Shown: positions 12,701-24,700 of the stretch, one piece after another
Layout of the letters: the number at the start of each line of letters is the position of its first letter
Numbering within the stretch: the first letter of the stretch is position 1
NCBI GenBank assembly: GCA_008828725.1
Contig: MEHQ01002219.1
Span: forward strand, 511,498 to 575,497
DNA: 64,000 nucleotides
Origin: Saccharina japonica
Lineage: Eukaryota > Sar > Phaeophyceae > Laminariales > Laminariaceae
Direction: 5' to 3'
The notes under the pieces: model-generated
Seen by the model: the letters and a program-made list of their open reading frames with translations, nothing else
What the model was told of the DNA's origin: nothing
Databases searched by the model: none
Translations under genes and position numbers: made by a program

Positions 12701-15700
12701 GGCATAAACAACGTGGCCACAACGCAGTATGTGTACTCATAGGGGGGTGGAACATGAGCAACACAGACCACAGAATGTATGTACTCGTAAGAAGGTGTAG
12801 TATGACAGAATCATATGCACAAACAGCAGCATCGCTACTTTATTTTCCTCTAACGAAACAAATACCAGCAGCAGCCGTAAGAACCATGAAATAACAAACC
12901 CAACAACAACAGGCTATGTGTATTCGTAAAGAGGTGAAATCAGCACCGCAGCTTTCTTTTTATCCAGCCAAATCATATCATATACTTGCTCGATCATAAG
13001 TGATGGCGTGCGTGTTTTTTCTAATCGATTGTTTGCTGGTAAATGCTGACTAAGAATCACGAATAACCATGCAAAAAACAACAACAACAAAGGGTATGTA
13101 CTCGTAAGGAGGTGGACTATTGGCAACAACGCACATGGGCAGTGGTTGCAGCAGCAGCAGCTTCGGCAGCAGCAGTATAAACATAAGCACAAACAGCAGG
13201 AACACTGTAGCTTTATTTTCATCTGACAAAAAAAAACTAAAGAAAATAAGTTATCTTCGAGGGTCAACTAAAGTATGTCCTTTCATATAAAAAAGTCACC
13301 GGTATAAACATACTATAAATGCCAAAGCATTTGTTCCCCAAACACCAACATCTTTTTGTAAGAGAAGAAATGTGAAAAAGCGTCGAAAGCGGGAAGCGTA
13401 TCTCTAAAACAGTATCGGAAGCGGAACATTTAACAAAGTTCGATCCTAGAAGAGAAATAACAAAACACAGCGCAAGTAACCCGTAAAGATTATACGGACC
13501 ACTACGGATATTTTTCTAATTCAAGCACAAATATATATGGAGGTCTATATTCAGTGGGATACGTACCGAAGTATGCCGGGTGTAGTTCCTCGGTAAATAC
13601 CGGTACCTGACACTTCGGTAAGTTCTGTATTTTCCCACTACCGGTTCTTGACACTTCTGTAGGTTGGTTTTGTTTCAATGACGGTACCCGACACCTCGGT
13701 ATGTTCGGTATAATTGCAATACCGGTACCCGACACTTTGGTAGTTTCTCTACTTTCTCAATACCGGTACCGAACATTTCTGTAAGTTTTGTTGTCTTACA
13801 ATGCCGGTACCCGACACTCCAGTAGGTTCGTTACGTGCAATATACATACCCCACTGCGCCGTAATACCTTACAGAACGTTCCCTTTCACATTTCCGGGCC
13901 TCGCCTTGGTTTGGGCTCGCCTCTCAGCGTGTTGGCCCCTTCGTCAATGTATTATTCACGTTTGTTCGATTCCCACATGATTTGCTGTATTACTCATATT
14001 GTTTCGGATTCCGATTCCTATGTCCCCGTGGGTAGGAACCCCACTATATTCGGGTCAACACCGATACATACAACTGTACAGTAGAAAGACGATGACGGGT
14101 CATGTGGCATTGTGTTTAGTTCCAGTTCCCTTCTGAACTCATGCAGGCCGTTGCCTCGTCGATTCCAGAGTAAGCCAAATTTATATATTTGCAAATAATC
14201 CGTCCCTTGAGGGGTTTATGTATATACTTCATATATATCCACGATATATGGATCAATCCTCAGAGTAATGACACATCAACGCCAATCACAACCCACCTCT
14301 CATCTTCGCCGACCTTTGTCGATGAAAACATCACAGGTTTCTTCAGGAGAATAATCTTACAACTCTTATCCCCGGCGTCTTCGATGGCATGTTCGCCTTT
14401 ACCTATTTGTGATAATGGCGAATGAACCTTTTAGGGTTCATGATCATCAGGCCCGGAAGAAATGTTGTACGCGTTGTCACCAAATTTCGCGCTATATCTT
14501 GACATGAGGCTAGATAGAAACGGACGGTTACTGCTTGATAACGTTGCATTTCAACGCAGGAACCAATTTGCATATACCCGGTGCTAACGCGAGGAAGGCA
14601 GCGGAGGGTCCTGTACCTCGCACCATAGGTGTTGTCAGAGAGCTACTGGTGACGATATGTCGCCAGTTTCCCTTGAGGTGGTGGGACGTGCATGCATCCA
14701 CCTTTCGTAAAATGGGTTATCCTCACGTGTATAACCACAGAAAAAATGTCGTCGCCCAAGCTGCACGTTCGGTATGGCAGTGATATGCATCTCAGAATAG
14801 ACGCGCGATAGTAATATTTTCAAAGTTGTGTACAACGTGTTTTAGGTGGGCCATCACTTCCTCTTGATATTACTATGTCCGATGCATAATCGTTGACCGG
14901 GAATCTTCGAGACAATTGGGTTATATCGCTTCCAGAAAACGTCTTCGACGGCTTGTTGTCACTTGGTCACCTGTGAGCGTGGTCAATATTGACCCCCTTC
15001 GCTCAATCGTGTCCGGCCTTTTGTACGGCATGGAGACACACTGACAGGTATTTGTATATCAGCCAATTCGAATAAACAGGTAATGTGTCGTCCTCGAGCG
15101 ACGCAAAATGTTCCTGGTAACGGATACAACCGAACGTGGTCCCAGGGACTGGCAATTGGCATAGATGCAAGCCAAAACGTGCATTGTACACGGTATACTT
15201 GTAGTATGCATCATTCGACCCATATCTGGCAGAAAAAGCATAGTAGCAAAGGGTACGACACAAACACCAAACCCCAGTGATATTGTATGATATTCATACC
15301 AGATGCACGTATTTTGTATTCACCACTCCAATGTATAAATGTTGGCGACTTTTGTTTTAGGTATCTTTCGGATAATGCCTTGTCCACTTTGCCAATTGGA
15401 ATCTTCAAGGACACGACGTCTCTGAGCACTCTGTAAGTGGACCAAACCAATATATGAATGGTTGTATCTTTAACACCTGATAGGTATGCACATTAAGCTA
15501 CCGATAACCACGCGCATCACTTGGCGGTGTCATTCTGTGTTTGCCTTAGCTGCGGGGATTTGACATATTACCGTTCACGTTCGCGCGTAGAACCATATAT
15601 CAACAACGTCTCTTCACCCGCTGAGAAATATAACGGTATCATTTTCGGACTTCGAGCGTCAAGATAGGCGTGTAATGTGGGCATGAGAATTGCAGCCTTC

Positions 15701-18700
15701 GTGTTTTGTATGTATTTCAGTGTAAGGCTACAAAGACGTGCAGGCGTGGTTGAGGGAAGGAGACCTGTTGCGGATGTCGGCCGGCATCCCAAAGGCTATT
15801 GTAGCGGTGGAACTACAGCTTGTTTGAGCCATATCCAATCCTTAGTCTTCCGTGTGAAGAAACAGAGGCAATTGATTGTAGATTGTACCTTCTCGTTGAT
15901 GCGCATCTGAACAACTCGATGCGAACCGTGTGGTGGAAAACGGTTCATCAGTACGACTTATTTTGTTAGCAGCACGCCAGAGACGCTGCTTGGTTTGCAA
16001 GTTTGTATGATCGCTTGGATGCCGAACGACTTACATGTGTGAGTCTACGAGCCAAGTATTACGTCCCTCTTTCTAGTTTGTCGGTGTCCGAGGTTTGATG
16101 TGAACATCTGTATAGCGTTCCGCCCGCAATGAGATGGCACGTACAAGGTATAAACAAATATGTAGCAGATAATGTTTGCTGACCTTTGTTCAAACGACCG
16201 TCTGCCTTAACACGCTACTGCGGATGTCGAACAGACACTTGCACCACAACCAGTTGAACGAGCTACCAGCGGACCTGTTACACGGTTTGACCGATATTAC
16301 GCTCCTGTGAGTGGAAATTATATGTTAGTTGAAGATAGCACCACAACCACACGCTGCATGTGGGGAGGTTTCAGTGGTTTCGTTAAGCACGCGTGACAGG
16401 TTTGGGGTGGCGAGAGATGTGAATGTTGCAATAACGTTCGGCATATGGCTATCCCCGAAGCATGCGATATATCACAGGTATATAAATCGGTTTTACATCA
16501 AGCCAGTCATTCCACGCATCTCCTCTTAATGCGATAAAACGATAGGTGCGTGGTACACAAACACGCTGGCGACCCTGCCCGATATTACTCATATAAATGT
16601 TTATTTTAAACATTGAAAGATGGAGCTCTGCTAACCTTCCTTCAATCGTTGACTTTTCGTTCGACGAACGTACGCACTACGTAATAGTTTTCACCATTTT
16701 GTTTTTTTTTTGTCCATCCCATTTATTATCTTCGCCCTTCCTTTCGCTCTCCTTCCTGGACGTAACTCAGATCCGGGGTCACAAAGTAGGCTCTTCTCCC
16801 TCCCCCCCCACTACGGTTCTTGCCTTGCATTTTTATCGCGAGAAGGTTTCAGCACTTTCTTCCCTCGTCGACTTGCGTCGGACTACCATGGTGCATTTTG
16901 GCTCTTCCGGGTGATGGCCATGCTAGACAATACGCATCAACGTAGATCGTTAGTGGGTTGCGCAATGTTCAGGCGCGTCACCACCACTCCTGTGCCTACG
17001 TAGTGCACTATTACGGCAAGAGTCGACTACGGATCGTCGTCAGATGACTCGGTCATTGTCCTGGCCGTCCTGGAATCCGAGGCAACACTCCGCAATCCAT
17101 TCTTCCTTAGGAGCGTATTTAGTGTTCATTGTTTTTTTACTAATTGTGAGGGACGCGCAACACCATTTGACAAACGTTTTTGTTGTGCACGTTCAGGGAC
17201 CTGAGTTCAAACAACCTGTCGTCTCTTCCTGAAGGGCTCTTCCGAAGTGCACAGGATATCACTGTCGCGTGAGTGACGACGGTAACAACGAGTACTGGTG
17301 CTACGGTATCGGGTTTACCTTGATGTAGAATGGTTGCGTACCGTGCTCATTTCTGAACCTAGCATCATTTTAATGACGAGGAGTAATAATCTATTCGATG
17401 GCGGTGCATATTGCATAAACAAACCCCTTGAAAGCTTATTGATTCAATGAAGCAACGCAGTGATTCGGTTCAGTGGCTCTGAGTGGCTGAAAACAATAAA
17501 CCTAACACTTCCACTCCTCTACTGCCACTTCAGCCTGAACAAAATCTAGTGGGGGAACTGTGATTATCCCGGGAGCTGCTTGAATACATCGGAACACGCC
17601 GAAAGTGTGTTTTAATATGGCGTGTCATAAGCGGGCCTTCCCTGGGTTCTCACACATAGTTGAAACCACGCATATTATGTGGCTGATAACACATTTGTAT
17701 GTTGGCGCTTCAATAGAGTTACATTCTACGAGCTCCGTTTCCGTTATTAGTACTGACACAAAAATGTCGGCCTCACAACAACACATTTGTTTTTTATGGC
17801 CGTTAGAAATGTACAGATCTTGACTGCTGCAAGTAGTGCTCCGGTTCCGACGGATCTTCGCCAAGATATATATCCCAACGCCGGCAACTTTACTTCGATT
17901 TTGCTATGCGACAAAATGTTGCATTGTTTTAATTTTTTCAAACATACCTCTTGGACTGGTAGTCTGTAATCATGGAGTGAGGTATATATATGCTGTAGCC
18001 ATTGAATGTGGATGTGCTGGAGGGGCATCACTTTATTCGGTACAAGTATTGTTATTCAGCGAGGTCATGAATATTTAACGGCGCGCGTTGTGAAATCGTC
18101 CGGGTTGACTTTTCATGTATTTCCACCCTTCCTCCGGTTGTGCGTGTCGATATATTGTTGAAACCTCATGGTGAGTTAGGATTTTTGCCGTTAACCTGAT
18201 AGCATCCCTGCCGCCCGACCTCTTCAAAGGATGCAAGAGCTTGGAGTTTCTGTGAGTGACGCAATATTGGTCTCAGGGCTCTATGAGGTGTGGTAGCCCG
18301 AAAACATCATGGTGTTCATAGGTTTATGCCGAATAGTCTTGTACAAGACTACGAGCCGCATTGTTACTATATAGGTCCATGATACCGATTAGTCGGCGTT
18401 GGTTTGGCGAATTTAGCAATATATCGCATAATGTTTTACATCAATAACGGTGTTCTTGCGACTTTGGCTTAATGAGCCCGATCAGTCATGGAAATTCTGG
18501 CCAAACTGTGCTAGCCATATCCTAGCAAGCGTCGTGGCACATAAAATTTTAGGCAGACAATGCCATACCTACTTGTTGATATATTTAGCATCTCACGTGA
18601 AGCGCGCGGCGTACACTCCTTAACGGTTTCGCGTAGCGGCAAACCATTCGCGACAGGGCGTGCAGTGCCCGGTAAAACCTGTACTCAGTGTGTGTACATA

Positions 18701-21700
18701 TCATTTTGTTTGGTAAGGGTTCGAGGACGTAGGTTCTAACTAATTTGCGAGAGTCGCTCTGCACGATACGAACACATCTAACCCTAACACAAACCCTTTC
18801 ATAATCTCAATGATCGATGCAACAATTTTTCTGGGTGATCCCAACGGTCGTGTCGTACGAAGTTTATTGATAATCATAGTGTCGTATAAGTGGCCAACTC
18901 CACTCAGGGACCTACCACATATGTATCATGCTCATCACTTGAGGATAAACATACCTACCTCAAAAGGTGACTTTCGTGAAAATCGAGGGTGTAACCCCCT
19001 GAAGTATTCCATGACCCAAGTGTGTACGTATCAAGACCTAAATGCAAACCCCCGAAAGGTTTCCAACGTCATTGGGTTATCATTTTTGTTTCACGTCTAT
19101 TTCCGTTGGAACGTCTTGGCCCTATACAAGTAGTATCAACCATCTGAGGCATAGTCCAGGCCGTCAATCGTGAAAACGGTCTACATGATCGCCATATTAG
19201 AATGTGATGTGGTTTGCTCTGTGCGTTATGCCCTGTTTGGCCTCTTCTAACTGTCAATGCTGGTGTTTCCTTGATGGGGATTCAGGCACCTTGGGCACAA
19301 CGAGATCAGCAGCTTGCCGGCAGACATATTCGACGATACCGTGGCTTTAGAAACATTGTGAGCAAACATTTGGAAGCATTTTAATTCAACATTTCGGAGA
19401 TATGTACATACACAACTGTATGTTGAAAGGCCTGTTGCTAGGGCGATTACATATTTTCCATCGACTGCTTGCGATTTTGTTGAGCGACAGTATTTGACAT
19501 GTCATTGTATGACAGCTAACAAACTTCATTGGGTTGCCCTACGCGCGTCATAACTGATGCTTTGGGTTTATTCGAAGTGGCCCGCGACGTGTCCTACCAC
19601 CATACAGAGCGTACCCTACCTTTAACGAGCGGGCCAGCTGAGTAATGTTTCCCAAAGTTACCCTCACGCGGAGCGATGGAAAAACAAAAGACCAACAACC
19701 GATGGGCTTATGGAATTTGTGGTTAATGTGATCACTTCGCAGAGATTCCACCGTTGATTGCACCATGCATATGGCTCTTTGCTCGTATATCTGAACCTCT
19801 ATCAGTAAAGACTTAATTCGTCGAACGTAGTCGCCTACTCGATCAACACTACCCACATAAAAGTAATTATCGGGGTAAGCGCACTCAGATCATTCTGACC
19901 GTGGAACGCTGAAGCATGAAACACACGAGCACCAACCAATCTGATATGATGGGCTGGGCCTCCAGCATCATACGTGGCAAAATGCGATATTTCCCACCCA
20001 TCCCTATGCTATGATGTCCTTGTTTTTCCCAGCCTCATCCACTTCAATGAACTTTCTTCGTTGCCAACGGGTTTATTTCAAGCAACGCCGGCTCTGAAAG
20101 CAGTGTAAGTTCACTCGGTGTAGTATTCAAGTGCTGGGAAGGAGAAGGAGGGAGGGGGGGAACAAACACTTCAGTTTGTTTATCTGCCACGCCTTACATA
20201 GACGAGCGTTTTATCGTAATAGCGGGTTCCCTTCACTCCTACCCAATTTATGCCGCCACGATAATTGTATTATTTTTACTAGAGTACATAACTAGGGCTT
20301 TATATTGAATGGTATGTTGCTACGAGGGGGATTACATATTTTCCATCGATTGCCCTCGATTTAAATTGGGCGACAGTATTTGACATGTCATTGTTTGACA
20401 GAAGAAATAACTTCATCGCGTTACCCTACGCGCGTCATACCTGATGCTTTAAGTTTATTCGAAGTGGCCACGACGTGTCCTACCACCATACAAAGCGTGC
20501 CCTATATCTAACGTGCGGGCCGGCTGGGTAGTTTTTTCCAACGTTAACCTCACGCGGAGCGATGCAAACACGAGAGACGAACAACCGATGGGTTTATGGA
20601 ATTTGGGGTGTATGTGATCACTTCGCAGAGATTCAACCGTGCATTTCACCATGCATGTGACTCTTCGTTCGTATCTCTGAACCTCTAACCACAAACGCTT
20701 TATTCGTCAAACCGAGTCGCCTATTCGACCAACACTACCAGCACAAAATTATTTATCGGGGTAAGCACACTCAGAACGCTCTAACGATGGGACGCTGAAG
20801 CCTGAACCACACGACCACCAACCAATCTGATGTAATGGGCTGGGCCTCCAGCATTGTTCGTGACAAAATGCAATATTTCGCACCCATCCCTATGCTATGA
20901 TGCCCTTGTTTTACCCAGCGGCATCGAATACAATGAACTTTCTTCATTGCCAACGGGTCTATTTCAAGCAACGCCGGCTCTGCAATTAGTGTAAGTCCAC
21001 TCGGTGTAGTGTTCAAGTAATGGAAGGGAGAAGGAGGGCGGGATAAACAAACACTTCACTTTGTTTATCTGGCACGCCATACATTGAAGAGCGTTTAATC
21101 GTAGTAACGAATTCCATTCACTCGTACTCAATTTATGCCGCCACGATAATTGTATTATTATCACTCGAGTACATAAATAAGGCTTTGTATTGAATGGTCT
21201 GTCGCTAGGGGGATTACATATTTTCCATCGACTGCTTGCGTTTTTGTTGAGCGGCAGCAGTTGAGATGCGAGTGTTTGACCTCTTTAAACTATGCATTTC
21301 GTTGCCTTACGCGCGTCATAACTGTTGCTTTAAATATATTCGAAGTGGCCGCGAAGTGTCCTACCACAATACAATGCATACCCTATATTTGACGTGCGGG
21401 CCGACTGGTTGCTTTTGCCCAACGGTAGCCTCACGCGGAGCGATAGAAATATGCGAGTTTAAAGATCGATGCGCTCATGGTTGGAATTTAGGGTGTATGT
21501 TATCACTTTGCAGAGATTCCACTGTTGGTTGCACCATGTGGCTCTTCGCTCGTATCTCTGAATCTCCTCCGGTAAATGCTTAATTCGCCAAACCTAGTCG
21601 CCCATGTGATGAACACTAGCAAGCGTAAATGAAGTATCGGTGTAAGCACACTTAGATCGTTCTAACAAATGTAGCGGTGTAGCTTGAACCACACAAGCAC

Positions 21701-24700
21701 CAACCAATCTGATGCAGTGGACTGGGCCTCCAGCCTCGTTCGTGACACAATACACTATATCCCACCCATCGCTATGCTATGATGCCCTTGTGTTACCCAG
21801 CGACATCGATTCCAATGAACTTTCTACGTTGCCAACGGGTCTATTTCAAGCAACTCCGGCTTTGAAAACAGTGTGAGTCCACTCGGTCCAGGATTCAAGT
21901 GCTGAGAGGGAGACGGAGGGGAAAAAAAACTTATCTTTGTTTAGCTGCCACTCCTTACATCGACGAGTGATGAATCGTAGTAGCAAGTTCCCTTCACTCG
22001 TACCCCATTTATGCCGCCCCGATAGTTGTATTCCTATTAGAAAAACACATTATCGAGTGCATGCAGCAGTTCGGCCGTGGAACATCGAATGTCGAATATT
22101 ACACCAGTAGTTTTCTGTTTCAAAGCGAGAGTTGTCTACATGAACTCCAGCGTAATAGGAGTATGCCACTACATGTCGGAGGGTCAGGTTTTATGACATG
22201 TGCTGAAATAGTAAGACCGCAGCCAGAAGCCTTAATGAATCTGGTATTTGTGCTGAACATTAGACGAAGTGATTGAGCACCATGCAAACATAGATGTGTT
22301 CACTTACATACGTTATCTACCTCGTCGATGTCGAACCAGGGGCCTACGAAACAATTTCATCACTACCTTGGCGGCCGACATCTTCGCAAATACGACGGCT
22401 ATGGAAACTCTGTGAGCGAATTCATGCATGCTGTCGATACCGTTCGTAGTATTCTCAATTGAAAGTGTCGTAACCGTTCAAGTCTTTGTGGCATCATTTA
22501 TTTGATGAGCAGCCGATCAACCGTGCTACTCTGGCGGTTGCCATGGGCAAGCAAATCATACCGCACAGGCTTAGCTCTTTTGCCCTGAAGCTACTCTTAC
22601 TTCATGTAGGTATACATAACACAGGTTCACCAAAAGGAAGCAACCCAACATGAACACCAGCCTCACGTTATTACAAACATCGGCATGATTTGGACTAAAC
22701 ACATGGCGAGCATGAAGTGCTACTCAATGCTCCCGGTATTCGTTCGCCGATTAGAAATATTTTCTAGGTATTTGGTGTCGCACTATGGTTTCCAGCTCCG
22801 CTCACAATAGGTGGTTGTCGCTGATGGACTCATGGTCATTTGATATGATTTGTAGAGTTCACAATTTTCGTTTGTGCATCTGCTTCAGCTCTAGCAAAGA
22901 ATATCAAAGTCGGTTGGTTTGGACTGAACACGTGGTGAGCGATAAGTGCTCCTACTAGTATATGCAGCTGGTGTTCGTTAGCCGATTTGCATGGGTCCTG
23001 AGTATTTGGTGCCGCAATTGGTCTCCGGATTTGCTCGTAAAGAGGTGGTTATCGTGGATGGGCTCACGTTGTACTGTATCCATGCATCTTGTGTGTAGAG
23101 TACACACATTTTCGTTTCGGCACCGGCATTAGCGCTTGCTAGCATTCTCGAAGTCAGTTATTTGATCACGTGCAGATCTTAGTAATGTAGGGCGCCTAGA
23201 GTAGGGACTTCCAAGCACGCCAGATGCTACCCGTACTGTCACAAGCGAGGGACCATTTGCGTGTCGACATCGTTCGGTTATCGTGCCTCGCATGCCTAGG
23301 ATGATGTTCCCGCTTTGTGGTCTCGTACTTGGCCGTGCTTGACCAACTCTAGGAAGGAGTTTTATGGTTCATTGATGCTAGCGATGATGTTGCCTTGATG
23401 CGATAGGGGCGCATGTGTTGGTGTGTGAAGACTCTTTATAGCGTGTATCCAGGCATTGAATAGTTGACGTGAAACATATTCAAGAAACATACTATGGTGC
23501 TAACTCCCTTTTATAAACACTCCCCCCTTCTCCAGTTTTCTTAGTGAACGCTTTCATAGCGGGGATCGTTGCAAGAGCTTCATTAATTCCGCTGCAGTTC
23601 GATGATTTCGAACTGTAACCGCGTTTTTACCCCATGATACCGGGTTCTGTTACCAACGGCACTATTTCCCATGTTTATAGGCCAGGAAAAAGTCTGAAAA
23701 CGGAAACTGGACACATCGTACTACCAACTGGTTTGTTGAACTGCCTGACATGTGTTGCGGCAGATGGGGTTCATTTCGGCCTTAGAATAGGAATGAAAAA
23801 CAACAAATGTGAGATCGTTCCTCCGTTCTTACGAAACTCTACGATCTGAGACAAGTGACCCATTGTTTGTTCGCGTGCAGTTATATTTCTACAAATAATT
23901 GAGTCAAACCCGACTCGAAAATAGCCAGGATGGAACAACTAACAACTAAAGCATGGTCGCACAGCGGGTACGTTATGTAAATTATGTTAGTCGTCCCTAT
24001 GAGTTTGTGGCTGAGGCGCAACCAGGAAACCGTCACCCAATGACCCACATATAATAGTATTGTACTGTTTTGATAGCTGAACTACAAACATTATGTAGGC
24101 CCGAGCGCTGATCGGGTCTCTGATGTGTGAATGTCTAACATGCCTTAAACAACAAAGGCGCGTCGTTCGATAGTGGGTACAGCCTCATATACGTTCTACT
24201 TGTGTACGTTAGTTTGAATTGGTTCATGACGTGTTTCGGGCTTCGGAAGATCGAAGTGGTTAAGAGTTGGTTTGGTTCTACAAATGGTGCTGTCATTTAT
24301 GTCGTTTACCGTCGTTTCCTTACTTATTCGTACTGTTAGGGGGAGTATTGACGCCTCTACAGCCTGTAAACCTGTGATTATTTATGTACATTCCCCCGAC
24401 CGTCCCTGTTTACCTCTGCCCTATCACTCTGTCTAGCGATCAGCTAACTGGCTTCATTTAATTTTGAATTATCATGACCGTTACGATTACATTGTTCGCC
24501 TCATTCTGGGACCCGTGAGTTATATATCACGTCTCTCCATGTCTTTCTGCCTGCGCAGGGACTTGAATTACAACGCAGGTCTCCAATGCCTCCCAGAAAC
24601 GTGAGAGCGGCTTGTTTCTCAATGTGTGGTTGTGTAGTCAGGGCCTGTATCTGCCACGTTCTGTAACGTGCTACCTGTCGTACCGTGGGTCTTCGCGGAG

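Larger units (their letters stand above)
14480..16115 (+). repeat. Duplicated LRR block, copy C
   Basis: The block contains exons 7 and 8 and is homologous to copy B along its length, with ATACCCGGTGCTAACGCGAG near 14575 and TCGCCAG near 14660 as landmarks. It lacks the 1.9-kb insertion seen in copy B and ends near 16115. Confidence 0.8.
16307..19187 (+). other. Introns between LRR exons 9-12
   Basis: Three introns of about 0.9-1 kb flank exons 10 and 11. Apart from the truncated SINE at 16697-16882, I see no repeat relationship to the other introns and no further LRR-like open stretch with usable splice sites. Confidence 0.5.
19415..22060 (+). repeat. Tandem triplication, ~885-bp unit, one LRR exon each
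   Basis: The GATTACATATTTTCCATCGA landmark recurs near 19448, 20330 and 21215, and the exons recur at 20033, 20919 and 21801 (spacings 886 and 882). Each unit carries intron plus one 72-nt exon. The arrangement is expected from unequal crossing-over between introns. Confidence 0.85.
19188..22420 (+). repeat. Duplicated LRR block, copy D' (exons 12-16)
   Basis: This is the same block as 7885-9470, expanded by tandem triplication of the middle exon and its intron. The last middle exon and exon 16 keep the ancestral spacing (539 versus 531 bp). Confidence 0.8.
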
